64,000 nt of DNA from the NCBI RefSeq assembly GCF_017355915.2, contig NZ_JAFEUV020000008.1, positions 124,001-188,000 on the forward strand, in the 5' to 3' direction. This document shows, in pieces, positions 19,454 through 26,736 of the stretch; positions within the stretch are counted from its first letter, which is position 1, and each line of letters begins with the position of its first letter. Made by a program: the position numbers and the translations under genes. This DNA is from Telluribacter roseus (GTDB lineage: Bacteria > Bacteroidota > Bacteroidia > Cytophagales > Spirosomataceae). A model generated the notes under the pieces. It saw nothing but the letters and a program-made list of their open reading frames with translations, made no database searches and was not told where the DNA came from.

Positions 19454-19993
19454 ATGGAAACGTTGGTTCTTGAGAAAAGCCCCAAGTACAATAGATTGAT
19501 CAATATTGTAGCGATACTGATACCCGTAGTGGTGTCGGTGCTACTGGGAGTGCGTCAGAAGGTAGATCTGGGAGAGTGGACAAAGGTACTTCCACACGTA
19601 AATGGTGTTATCAATAGTCTTACGTCACTATTACTGGTGGCAGGTTGGTACTTCGTGAGGAATGGTAATGTGAATGCTCATCGCAAATCAATGACTGCCG
19701 CTTTTGTACTGGGATCACTGTTTCTGGTAACGTACGTACTTTATCATCTTTCAAACGAATCTACCCCTTTTGGTGGAGAAGGTATAATCCGACCTGTGTA
19801 TTACTTCCTGCTCATATCGCACATTGTCTTGTCGATAGTAGTAGTATGGTTTGTACTGAGGGCCGTTTATTTTGCGTTTAGTAATCAGATTAGCGAGCAT
19901 CGTAAAGCTGTAAAGTGGGCGCTCCCGATCTGGTTATATGTAAGTGTAACTGGTGTAATTGTTTATTTACTTATTAGTCCTTACTACCAATGA
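19454..19993 (+). CDS. DUF420 (CtaM-like) oxidase assembly protein
   Basis: 179 residues, five hydrophobic helices, DUF420 family. Conserved His residues: HRKSMTAAFVLGSLFLVTYV, YHLSNESTPFGG, and a His in LLISHIVLSIVVVWFVLRA. The Firmicutes homolog CtaM is needed for maturation of aa3-type oxidases, so a role in heme or copper insertion is likely. It begins five bases after the SCO gene and its stop overlaps the next ATG by four bases (ATGA). Confidence 0.88.
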   Translation: METLVLEKSPKYNRLINIVAILIPVVVSVLLGVRQKVDLGEWTKVLPHVNGVINSLTSLLLVAGWYFVRNGNVNAHRKSMTAAFVLGSLFLVTYVLYHLSNESTPFGGEGIIRPVYYFLLISHIVLSIVVVWFVLRAVYFAFSNQISEHRKAVKWALPIWLYVSVTGVIVYLLISPYYQ

Positions 19994-20277
19994 ATAAGAT
20001 ACTAATGCGATGTGTAGCTATGCTGGTTGTGGTACTACTTACTACGGCCGATGTATGGGCGCAATGCGCGATGTGCCGTGGTTCGGTAGAGAGTACCATG
20101 GGAAATGGCCGCAATAACGTAGGAGTTGGTTTGAATACGGGTATTATGTACCTGTTCTTTATACCTTATCTGGCGGTAGCTATCATTGGGTACCTGTGGT
20201 ACCGCAATAGCAAGAAGCTAAGAGCAGAACGTCAGCTGGTCGCGTCGCGGATACAGCAGGCTTATCCCAAGCACTAA
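19990..20277 (+). CDS. Small membrane protein with N-terminal CAMC motif
   Basis: 95 residues, no family I can name. A Sec signal (about 1-25, ending DVWAQ) is followed immediately by C26-A-M-C29, a short Gly/Asn-rich stretch, one membrane helix (about 49-66, GIMYLFFIPYLAVAIIGYLW) and a basic Lys/Arg tail that should be cytoplasmic. Cleavage would place CxxC at the extreme N-terminus of the mature protein on the outer face. It is the last gene of the oxidase block and overlaps the CtaM-like gene by four bases, so a role in copper or thiol handling during oxidase assembly is a reasonable inference, not shown. Confidence 0.8.
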   Translation: MNKILMRCVAMLVVVLLTTADVWAQCAMCRGSVESTMGNGRNNVGVGLNTGIMYLFFIPYLAVAIIGYLWYRNSKKLRAERQLVASRIQQAYPKH

Positions 20278-20313
20278 TCAGCATGGCTGTACATAGCCAG
20301 CCAACGATACGTA

Positions 20314-20350
20314 ACAAAAAGCCCCGGGCCTTATGCCTGGGGCTTTTTGT
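20314..20350. terminator. Bidirectional terminator between oxidase operon and murI
   Basis: 16-bp stem (20314-20329 with 20335-20350, one G-T pair) around GCCCCGGGC with A-run on the left and T-run on the right, so it can end both the plus-strand operon and minus-strand murI. It abuts the murI stop codon. Confidence 0.92.
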
Positions 20351-21160
20351 TTATTCCCACAGCGGATAGTGGGACAGCTGAATCTGTTTGCCAAAGAATA
20401 GCCGGGTAGATGCCTCAAAGGACTGTGTATAGTCAGATACATAGAACCGGCGCTCGCCGGTACCTTTATCGTTGAGCAGGTAGTGCTGCTCCATCCAGGC
20501 CCTCAGCGACTGCGCTACAATTTCGGAGGTGTCAAGTATCTCTACTGTATCTCCGTAGTACTGCCCGATTTCTTTCTTGATAAGTGGGTAGTGCGTACAG
20601 CCCAGGATCAGTGACTCTATTCCTTCCAGCGCCGGGTCAGACAAGTACGTGGTAATGATACTTTCACTGATAGAATTATCAAAGAAGCCTTCTTCGATCA
20701 TGGGAGCCAGTAGCGGGGTAGCCAGTGACTTCAGCGTGATATTCTTATTTAGTACATCTACTTTCTTTTTATAGACATTTGATAGTACCGTTTGTTTAGT
20801 ACCTATCAGGCCCACAGTTTTACCATCGTACCGGTCTTTGATATAATCGACCACGGGGTCAATGACATTCATAACTTTTGCCTTGCTGCCGACGTACTCA
20901 CGCACCAGTTCATAAGCGGCCGCCGATGCCGAGTTACAGGCGATCAGTATAAGCTTGCACTGCTGCTGAAGCAGCATATTGCAGATCTTGATAGAATACG
21001 CCTGTATAGCGGCGGTAGATTTGTCGCCGTAGGGTAGGTGAGCGGTGTCACCAAAATAGATGGTATTTTCGCGGGGTAACAGCCGGGTAACCGCACTGGC
21101 CACAGTCATGCCACCGATACCGCTATCAAATATCCCAATGGGGGCAGAGGATTCAAGCAT
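20351..21160 (-). CDS. murI: Glutamate racemase
   Basis: 269 residues, Asp/Glu racemase family. It makes D-glutamate for peptidoglycan. The catalytic cysteine pair is visible: C75 in ACNSASAAAYE and C188 in GCTHYPLIK; the N-terminal IGIFDSGIGGMTV is the substrate loop. About normal length. Single gene on the minus strand, converging on the respiratory operon and diverging from the sigma-factor gene at 21251. Confidence 0.96.
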   Translation of the reverse strand: MLESSAPIGIFDSGIGGMTVASAVTRLLPRENTIYFGDTAHLPYGDKSTAAIQAYSIKICNMLLQQQCKLILIACNSASAAAYELVREYVGSKAKVMNVIDPVVDYIKDRYDGKTVGLIGTKQTVLSNVYKKKVDVLNKNITLKSLATPLLAPMIEEGFFDNSISESIITTYLSDPALEGIESLILGCTHYPLIKKEIGQYYGDTVEILDTSEIVAQSLRAWMEQHYLLNDKGTGERRFYVSDYTQSFEASTRLFFGKQIQLSHYPLWE

Positions 21161-21250
21161 AAATTTTTAAATAAAAACGAAAAAAGTTAGGTACCCGTGC
21201 AACTTGTTGGATGCGAATATGCATCTAGTCAATGAAACCACCCCAAAGGT

Positions 21251-21841
21251 ATGGGCAAAATTTTACCATTCTTCAACCAGGAAGCACAACTTGTAAAGGC
21301 GCTGCAGAAAGCTGACCCAAAGGCGCAGCGGCAGGTGTACGAAAAGTACTCCTCCCGAATGCTGGGTGTATGCATGCGCTACGTAGGCGACCGGATGTCG
21401 GCTGAGGATGTGTTGGTAGAAGGGTTTATGCGGGTATTTGACAAGATAGATCAATTTAAGAGTGAAGGTAGCCTGGAGGGATGGATACGGCGGGTCATGG
21501 TCAACGAAGCACTTGGGTACCTGCGCCAGCGCAAACGTCTGCTGGATGATGTGGACCTGGATGAGGCTCAGACGGTACCTGATGCTAGTCCGATAGATCA
21601 GAATCTGGAAGCGCAGGAGCTGATGAATATTATTGAGGGGCTGCCAACCGGCTACCGGACCGTATTTAACCTGTATGCTATCGAAGGGTACTCACATGCT
21701 GAAATTGCGGATTTGCTTGGCATCTCCGAAAGCACATCAAAATCGCAGTTGCACCGGGCCAGAGCTCTGCTGCAGCAGCTTGTAATGGATTGGGAAAATG
21801 GATATAAAAAAAAAGGGACCTATGAAAAAGCATCCAGTTGA
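21251..21841 (+). CDS. ECF-type RNA polymerase sigma factor
   Basis: 196 residues. Region 2 (about 20-90) has YEKYSSRMLGVCMRYVGD…AEDVLVEGFMRVFDKIDQF and GWIRRVMVNEALGYLRQRK; region 4 (about 130-185) ends in GYSHAEIADLLGISESTSKSQLHRARALLQ, a helix-turn-helix for -35 recognition. There is no sigma region 1 or 3, so it is extracytoplasmic-function type. AAAGG lies a few bases before the ATG. A GATGC-N6-GCATC dyad at 21211-21226 lies 25 bases upstream and could be a regulatory site. The two downstream genes are probably its regulator and target. Confidence 0.92.
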   Translation: MGKILPFFNQEAQLVKALQKADPKAQRQVYEKYSSRMLGVCMRYVGDRMSAEDVLVEGFMRVFDKIDQFKSEGSLEGWIRRVMVNEALGYLRQRKRLLDDVDLDEAQTVPDASPIDQNLEAQELMNIIEGLPTGYRTVFNLYAIEGYSHAEIADLLGISESTSKSQLHRARALLQQLVMDWENGYKKKGTYEKASS

Positions 21842-22646
21842 TGATTTGTTCGCCCGAAAGCTAGATGCATGGGAGCCTAAGCCATCGGCCGAAGTATGGC
21901 AACGGATTCAGGCAGGCCAGCAGAAAAAGCAACGCCGTGGGGCAGGGTGGTACTGGTATGCGGCGGCTAGTGTAGCAATACTACTTACAGCAGGCTACAT
22001 AGTGTGGGATGGACCTGCTAATAACCCGACCGGACTTGCAGAAGGGTCTATCGCCAAAGTAAAAAAGACTACTCCGGAAACTTCAACCATACCTGGTACA
22101 CCAGCGGCAGATTCAGAGGCAATAGCAGGTAGCACATCTGTGCCGGTAGAGGATAAGAAGCCGGTGTTAGAGTACAAATCCGCAGAAGCTATCGCCAGAG
22201 GGGCAGATACAAGAAAAGTGGTGCCAATAAAGCCAGGCCAGACAACAGAAGCAGAACCGGCAGAACGAGCTCTGGACGTAGAAGTAGCAGCGCTTGCTAA
22301 GGAAGAAGTACCCGCGAGTACTCCAACTATCAGTTCTCCCGATTTGAATCTGCCCGCTACTCAACCGGTAGGCAGTGTTGATAAAGCCTTACGTGAGAGT
22401 ACAGAAAAGCGGGTGGTAATAGCTCGCGTTGAAGTAGAAGATGATCTTGATGAGGATCATAAATCATCTCGTCTGATCCGGATACTACGGCAACTCAAAA
22501 ATGCCAAAGAAGGAGAGGCTGTTAACTGGAACGAAGTGGGTATTAACCCCAAGAAAATAATGGCGAGAGCTGACGAGCGTATCCGAAACGAAGAAGAAAA
22601 AGTATCAAAACAATATAACACCCTGAAAGAAAAACTAGAACTATAA
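21822..22646 (+). CDS. Putative membrane anti-sigma/regulatory protein
   Basis: 274 residues from ATG 21822 (MKKHPVDDLFARKLDAWEP), preceded by AGGGA; this start lies inside the last 20 bases of the sigma gene. A cytoplasmic N-terminal ~45 residues (EPKPSAEVWQRIQAGQQKKQRR) precedes one helix (about 46-64, GWYWYAAASVAILLTAGYIV), then a long extracytoplasmic Ala/Pro/Thr/Glu-rich region and a charged C-terminal end. I do not recognise a named domain. Overlap with the sigma gene and single-span topology suggest an anti-sigma factor; there is no visible zinc-binding ZAS motif. Confidence 0.8.
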   Translation: MKKHPVDDLFARKLDAWEPKPSAEVWQRIQAGQQKKQRRGAGWYWYAAASVAILLTAGYIVWDGPANNPTGLAEGSIAKVKKTTPETSTIPGTPAADSEAIAGSTSVPVEDKKPVLEYKSAEAIARGADTRKVVPIKPGQTTEAEPAERALDVEVAALAKEEVPASTPTISSPDLNLPATQPVGSVDKALRESTEKRVVIARVEVEDDLDEDHKSSRLIRILRQLKNAKEGEAVNWNEVGINPKKIMARADERIRNEEEKVSKQYNTLKEKLEL

Positions 22647-22657
22647 AACTATTAGCC

Positions 22658-23770
22658 ATGATAAGAACTCTGAAAACATTTTTTATAGGTGCATTATTAG
22701 TACTGTCTGCTATGGCGGCCGAAGCTCATCCTGCCAGTAAAGATTCCATCATCATTACGTTTGGTGATAAGACCCGCCTGATTATCTACGGTGAAGATCG
22801 TCAGGAGCTGGAGAAACTGCTGAAGTATGATCTTAATGCCTTGCTCAGGGATTTGGGAGCACGTCTGGATACAATACAGGGCGATACCAAGATCTACTAC
22901 GATGAACTGGATGGACGTGATTATCTGAAAGACAAGTCGGAGGCCGACAAGGATAAGAACTACGTACGGATTGGCCTGCGGGGCATCCGCATCAAAGATG
23001 GGGATACCGAAGTAAACATAACCAGTCGTGGGGTAGATATAAAAGATGGCGGCGAGCGTGTAAGAATCGGAAGTGTGGATAAAGACTCTACCGATAAGGA
23101 TGATGACGATGAACAGGTAACGCGTATCCGGAAAGTAAACAGGTACTCTAGTCCACGCAAAGGGTTTAATATCAACATTGGCCTGAACGCCTACGGTGAT
23201 AATCAGCCTATGGGGTACAACGTTTCTGATTATGATCTCCGCCCTTTCGGTTCCCGGTTTGTCAGCTTGGGAATAGTAAGAAGCGCTACCATTGCACGTG
23301 GCAACTCCGTAGGTCTGCATATGGATTTCGGCTTGAATGCCTCCTGGTATAATCTGATGTTTGATGGCAGCAACACCGTCGAGAAAATAGCCACTGGAGT
23401 AGCCTTTGTACCTCTGATGAGCCGGGATAATACGCCCCTCGAGTTAGCAAAGAGTAAGTTGACCGTACCTTACATCAACCTGTCGCTAATGCCTACGATC
23501 AGCTTTCCCAAGGCAGCAGTATCGTACATAAGTGCCGGCGTGTACGGCGGGTACCGCCTGGGAGGCTACACCAAGACAAAATTGGCAGGCAATGGCGATA
23601 AAGACCATGTCCGCAGCAACTTTTACTTCAATGACTTCCGCTACGGAGCGGCCTTCGAACTGGGTATTCGTAATTTCCCTGATCTATTCGTGAACTACGA
23701 TTTCAATACCCTCTTCGAAGACAGCCGAGGTCCAGCGGTCAGAATGGTAAGTTTTGGTATACGACTATAA
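22658..23770 (+). CDS. Predicted outer-membrane beta-barrel protein
   Basis: 370 residues. Signal peptide about 1-23 (ending MAAEAHPAS). Residues ~25-160 are a highly charged soluble region with an Asp/Lys run (DKDSTDKDDDDEQVTRIRK). From ~165 the sequence alternates as in a small barrel (FNINIGLNAYGDNQPMGY, VGLHMDFGLNASWYNLMF, YGAAFELGIRNFPDLFVNYD) and ends with RMVSFGIRL, a C-terminal barrel strand. It lies 11 bases after the putative anti-sigma gene, so probably co-transcribed. Function unknown. Confidence 0.82.
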   Translation: MIRTLKTFFIGALLVLSAMAAEAHPASKDSIIITFGDKTRLIIYGEDRQELEKLLKYDLNALLRDLGARLDTIQGDTKIYYDELDGRDYLKDKSEADKDKNYVRIGLRGIRIKDGDTEVNITSRGVDIKDGGERVRIGSVDKDSTDKDDDDEQVTRIRKVNRYSSPRKGFNINIGLNAYGDNQPMGYNVSDYDLRPFGSRFVSLGIVRSATIARGNSVGLHMDFGLNASWYNLMFDGSNTVEKIATGVAFVPLMSRDNTPLELAKSKLTVPYINLSLMPTISFPKAAVSYISAGVYGGYRLGGYTKTKLAGNGDKDHVRSNFYFNDFRYGAAFELGIRNFPDLFVNYDFNTLFEDSRGPAVRMVSFGIRL

Positions 23771-23787
23771 AGTACCTTATTGCCTGT

Positions 23788-23835
23788 ATCACTGGCTGTT
23801 GTGGATGATGCCGCCGCAGCCAGTGATTTTTTTTG
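23788..23835 (+). terminator. Terminator after sigma operon
   Basis: 11-bp perfect stem ATCACTGGCTG/CAGCCAGTGAT (23788-23798 with 23817-23827), 18-base loop, followed by eight T residues. It ends the sigma/anti-sigma/OMP operon ahead of the tRNA cluster. Confidence 0.88.
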
Positions 23836-23856
23836 AGAATATTTTCTAAAAAGTAT

Positions 23857-23886
23857 TTGACAATAATATAAAAGCACATAATTTTG
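23857..23886 (+). promoter_or_regulatory. Promoter of the tRNA-tuf cluster
   Basis: TTGACA at 23857 is the -33 element, then exactly 19 bases after TTG comes TAATTTTG (23879-23886), matching the Bacteroidota TTG-N19-TAnnTTTG consensus. It ends 53 bases before tRNA-Tyr. Confidence 0.8.
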
Positions 23887-23939
23887 TGCCTCCAAAGTGA
23901 ATGACAACGGCATTCACAACTGATTTGAAATACTGACAG

Positions 23940-24022
23940 GGGGGTGTACCAGAGTGGCCAAATGGGGCAGACTGTAAATCTGCTGGCTTATGCCTTCGGT
24001 GGTTCGAATCCATCCGCCCCCA
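23940..24022 (+). tRNA. tRNA-Tyr (GTA)
   Basis: 83 bases, class II with a long variable arm. Acceptor 23940-23946 pairs with 24015-24021 (one T-G pair). Anticodon stem-loop CAGACTGTAAATCTG gives anticodon GTA. T-loop TTCGAAT. Discriminator A at 24022; CCA is encoded at 24023-24025. First tRNA of a Tyr-Gly-Thr-tuf array, the same order as tyrU-glyT-thrT-tufB of E. coli. Confidence 0.96.
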
Positions 24023-24032
24023 CCAAAAGTAC

Positions 24033-24105
24033 GCGGGTGTAGCTCAGCTGGTAGAGCGATAGCCTTCCAAGCTATAGGTCGCGAGTTCGAACCTCGTCGC
24101 CCGCT
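24033..24105 (+). tRNA. tRNA-Gly (TCC)
   Basis: 73 bases. Acceptor GCGGGTG (24033-24039) pairs with CGCCCGC (24098-24104); discriminator T, as is usual for glycine. The anticodon loop CTTCCAA gives TCC. D-arm TAGCTCAGCTGGTAGAGC and T-loop TTCGAAC are normal. CCA is not encoded. Confidence 0.97.
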
Positions 24106-24125
24106 CATTAAGTCTCAATACGTTC

Positions 24126-24175
24126 AAGCGATCAGTGAAAAATTCATTTTTGGACCCTTTCGCTGGTCGCTTTTT
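24126..24175 (+). terminator. Terminator-like hairpin between tRNA-Gly and tRNA-Thr
   Basis: 15-bp stem with two G-T pairs (24126-24140 with 24058+100 frame, i.e. 24158-24172), 17-base loop, then TTTTTAG. It sits inside the tRNA cluster, and no promoter-like TAnnTTTG motif lies between it and tRNA-Thr at 24194. It may attenuate, or mark an RNA-processing point. Confidence 0.65.
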
Positions 24176-24193
24176 AGTTCCGGTTGAGTACAT

Positions 24194-24265
<72 letters not shown>

Positions 24266-24280
24266 CCAGATTGAATAGTT

Positions 24281-24354
24281 GAAGAGCACTTACATAAGTA
24301 AGGAAGAGATCAGGGCTGGTCCGCCGCCGCGGGTCAATTCCCTCAAAGGCTCCA
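24281..24354 (+). pseudogene. Degenerate tRNA-Thr copy
   Basis: Matches the 3' two thirds of the intact tRNA-Thr just upstream: AGAGCACTT, GTAAGGAAGAG-TCAGGG and the last 15 bases CCCTCAAAGGCTCCA are kept. The 5' acceptor strand and D-stem are lost, the anticodon loop is altered (ACATAAG in place of CCTTGG), and a GC-rich insertion of about 15 bases (CTGGTCCGCCGCCGCG) splits the T-arm. It cannot fold into a cloverleaf. Reads as a tandem duplicate that has decayed. Confidence 0.85.
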
Positions 24355-24381
24355 CGAGAGAAGTTGATTATTTTCGATACG

Positions 24382-24389
24382 TAGATTTG
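24382..24389 (+). promoter_or_regulatory. Candidate -7 element for tuf
   Basis: TAGATTTG matches TAnnTTTG, about 98 bases before the tuf ATG. A TTG at 24364-24366 gives a spacer of only 15 bases, shorter than usual. The bases between it and tuf hold no other clear signal. Confidence 0.4.
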
Positions 24390-24487
24390 GCATTGAGCAT
24401 TCCTGCTAGAGGTTTGTCAATGCCAATGGGTGAATCAGCAAACGTTAACAAATTCGTAATAATTTCTAATTTTAAGCGTACATAAAC

Positions 24488-25675
24488 ATGGCAAAAGAGA
24501 CGTTTGACCGCTCGAAACCGCACGTGAATATTGGTACAATCGGGCACGTTGACCACGGTAAAACTACCCTGACAGCTGCAATCACGACTGTACTGGCTAA
24601 CAAGGGTTTCGCACAAAAACGCGACTTCTCATCAATCGATAATGCACCTGAAGAGAAAGAGCGTGGTATTACTATCAATACATCACACGTAGAATATCAA
24701 ACCGAAAATCGTCACTACGCTCACGTTGACTGTCCAGGTCACGCTGACTACGTGAAGAACATGGTTACTGGTGCTGCTCAGATGGATGGTGCTATCATCG
24801 TAGTTGCTGCTACTGATGGTCCTATGCCACAAACTCGTGAGCACATCCTTCTGGCTCGTCAGGTAGGTGTACCTCAGCTGGTAGTGTTCATGAACAAAGT
24901 TGACATGGTGGATGATCCCGAGCTTCTTGAGCTTGTTGAGATGGAAATCCGTGATCTTCTGAGCTTCTACGAGTACGATGGAGACAACATCCCTGTAATC
25001 CAAGGTTCAGCTCTTGGTGCTCTTAACGGCGAAGATAAGTGGGTTAAGACTGTTGAGGCTCTGATGGATGCAGTTGATAACTATATCCCAATTCCTCCTC
25101 GTCAGACAGATCTTCCATTCCTGATGCCTGTTGAAGACGTATTCTCAATCACTGGTCGTGGTACTGTTGCTACTGGCCGTATTGAGCGTGGTGTAATCAA
25201 CTCTGGTGATCCTGTTGAGATCCTGGGTATGGGTGCTGAAAACCTTAAGTCTACTGTAACTGGGGTTGAGATGTTCCGTAAGATCCTTGATCGTGGTGAA
25301 GCTGGTGATAACGTAGGTCTTCTGCTCCGCGGTATCGACAAAGAAGATATCCGTCGTGGTATGGTTATTTGTAAGCCTGGTTCAGTGAAGCCTCACGCTC
25401 ACTTCAAGGCTGAAGTATACGTACTGTCAAAAGAAGAAGGTGGTCGTCACACTCCATTCTTTAACAAGTACCGTCCTCAGTTCTACTTCCGTACCACTGA
25501 TGTTACAGGTGAGATCTCTCTGCCAGCTGGCGTAGAAATGGTTATGCCAGGTGATAACATCACTATCGAAGTAAAACTGATCAATAAGATTGCAATGGAG
25601 AAAGGTCTCCGCTTCGCTATCCGTGAAGGTGGCCGTACCGTAGGTGCAGGTCAGGTGACTGAAATCCTCGACTAA
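24488..25675 (+). CDS. tuf: Elongation factor Tu
   Basis: 395 residues, the normal length. GTP-binding motifs are intact: GHVDHGKT (P-loop, near 20), the switch [18 protein letters not shown] (G3), and NKVDM (G4). Domains II and III follow, with [13 protein letters not shown] and the C-terminal [21 protein letters not shown]-Tu brings aminoacyl-tRNA to the ribosome. It lies after tRNAs and before tRNA-Trp-secE, a widely conserved neighbourhood. Confidence 0.98.
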   Translation: MAKETFDRSKPHVNIGTIGHVDHGKTTLTAAITTVLANKGFAQKRDFSSIDNAPEEKERGITINTSHVEYQTENRHYAHVDCPGHADYVKNMVTGAAQMDGAIIVVAATDGPMPQTREHILLARQVGVPQLVVFMNKVDMVDDPELLELVEMEIRDLLSFYEYDGDNIPVIQGSALGALNGEDKWVKTVEALMDAVDNYIPIPPRQTDLPFLMPVEDVFSITGRGTVATGRIERGVINSGDPVEILGMGAENLKSTVTGVEMFRKILDRGEAGDNVGLLLRGIDKEDIRRGMVICKPGSVKPHAHFKAEVYVLSKEEGGRHTPFFNKYRPQFYFRTTDVTGEISLPAGVEMVMPGDNITIEVKLINKIAMEKGLRFAIREGGRTVGAGQVTEILD

Positions 25676-25687
25676 TAATAATTGTTT

Positions 25688-25729
25688 AAAAAACAGGTGC
25701 ATTTCTTTATGGAATGCACTTGTTTTTTA
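25688..25729 (+). terminator. Terminator after tuf
   Basis: 14-bp stem with two G-T pairs (25692-25705 with 25711-25724), 5-base loop, then a T-run TTTTTTA. The end of the stem contains the TTG of the next promoter, so the two signals overlap. Confidence 0.85.
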
Positions 25730-25748
25730 TAAATAGTTCGTATCTTTG
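25720..25748 (+). promoter_or_regulatory. Promoter for tRNA-Trp/secE/nusG
   Basis: TTG (25720-25722), an 18-base spacer and TATCTTTG (25741-25748), a good Bacteroidota promoter. It begins 40 bases before tRNA-Trp and lies partly inside the tuf terminator. Confidence 0.75.
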
Positions 25749-25787
25749 CAGCCCGAAACGACAGTTAATCAGTTGAGGGTAAAACAA

Positions 25788-25858
25788 ACGGGTGTAGTTC
25801 AAGGGTAGAATAGCGGTCTCCAAAACCGTTGATGGGAGTTCGAATCTCTCCACCCGTG
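25788..25858 (+). tRNA. tRNA-Trp (CCA)
   Basis: 71 bases. Acceptor ACGGGTG (25788-25794) pairs with CACCCGT (25851-25857); discriminator G at 25858, the tryptophan identity base. Anticodon loop CTCCAAA gives CCA. T-loop TTCGAAT. It sits 18 bases before secE, the standard position. Confidence 0.97.
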
Positions 25859-25876
25859 CTAAGTGTTTATTAGGAA

Positions 25877-26068
25877 ATGGAAAAATTCACCGCATTTTTA
25901 AAGTCCTCCTGGGAAGAAATAACCCAGCACGTGACTTGGCCTCCTTACAATGAGTTGCAGTCTAACACGACGCTGGTGCTGGTGGGTTCACTCATCTTTG
26001 CCCTGGTTGTAGGTGTAATGGATTTTGTTTTCGAGAACGCACTCAATCTATTTTATCAGTCCTTCTAA
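25877..26068 (+). CDS. secE: Preprotein translocase subunit SecE
   Basis: 63 residues, a single-helix SecE as in most bacteria. The amphipathic segment FLKSSWEEITQHVTWPPYNEL carries the conserved VTWP motif, followed by one membrane helix (about 36-58, TLVLVGSLIFALVVGVMDFV). It clamps SecY in the Sec translocon. Precedes nusG by 36 bases. Confidence 0.95.
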   Translation: MEKFTAFLKSSWEEITQHVTWPPYNELQSNTTLVLVGSLIFALVVGVMDFVFENALNLFYQSF

Positions 26069-26104
26069 GGCATCATTAGCTTTGCCTGAAACCCCCCAAA
26101 CGGT

Positions 26105-26659
26105 ATGAGTGGTGTTAATTGGTATGTACTGAGAGCTGTATCGGGTCAAGAAAAAAAGATCAAGTCTTACATCGAGAACGAGATCACCCGACAGAGCCTC
26201 AACGAATACGTCCCCCAGATCCTGATCCCCGCAGAAAAGGTATATGAAATGCGCAATGGTAAAAAGCGCGTACGGGAAAAGAACTTTTTCCCTGGATATA
26301 TCATTATCTCCGCAGATCTCTCTAAGGGTGAGGTACTTCACATCCTGACCAGCATACCAGGTGTGATTGGTTTCCTGGGAAATTCAGAAGGGGCTTCAAA
26401 GGTACCTGTACCTCTTCGCCAATCAGAAATCAACCGTATTCTGGGTAGAGTGGATGAGGTAGCTCAGGAAGAAGAAGCTCCAAGCATGTCTTTCCTCAAA
26501 GGAGAAAGCGTGAAAGTAGTGGATGGTCCTTTCAGTGGCTTTATCGGTACCGTTGAAGAGGTATTTGACGAGAAGAAAAAACTCAACGTAGTTGTAAAAA
26601 TATTTGGGCGTAGTACGCCCGTCGAACTTAGTTACGCACAAGTAGAAAAGGAAAGTTGA
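26105..26659 (+). CDS. nusG: Transcription termination/antitermination protein NusG
   Basis: 184 residues. The NGN domain at the N-terminus has NWYVLRAVSGQEKKIKSYIE and the FFPGYIII strand; the C-terminal KOW domain (about 130-184) has GESVKVVDGPFSGFIGTVEE. It binds RNA polymerase across the clamp and couples to ribosomes or Rho. Ordinary length for the phylum. Confidence 0.96.
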   Translation: MSGVNWYVLRAVSGQEKKIKSYIENEITRQSLNEYVPQILIPAEKVYEMRNGKKRVREKNFFPGYIIISADLSKGEVLHILTSIPGVIGFLGNSEGASKVPVPLRQSEINRILGRVDEVAQEEEAPSMSFLKGESVKVVDGPFSGFIGTVEEVFDEKKKLNVVVKIFGRSTPVELSYAQVEKES

Positions 26660-26736
26660 GTGTACGTACGGGCAGGATTGCTTCCCCCTGCAAGTGAGCC
26701 GTCCGAACAAGCAACAAACCGACAAATTCAAAAACA

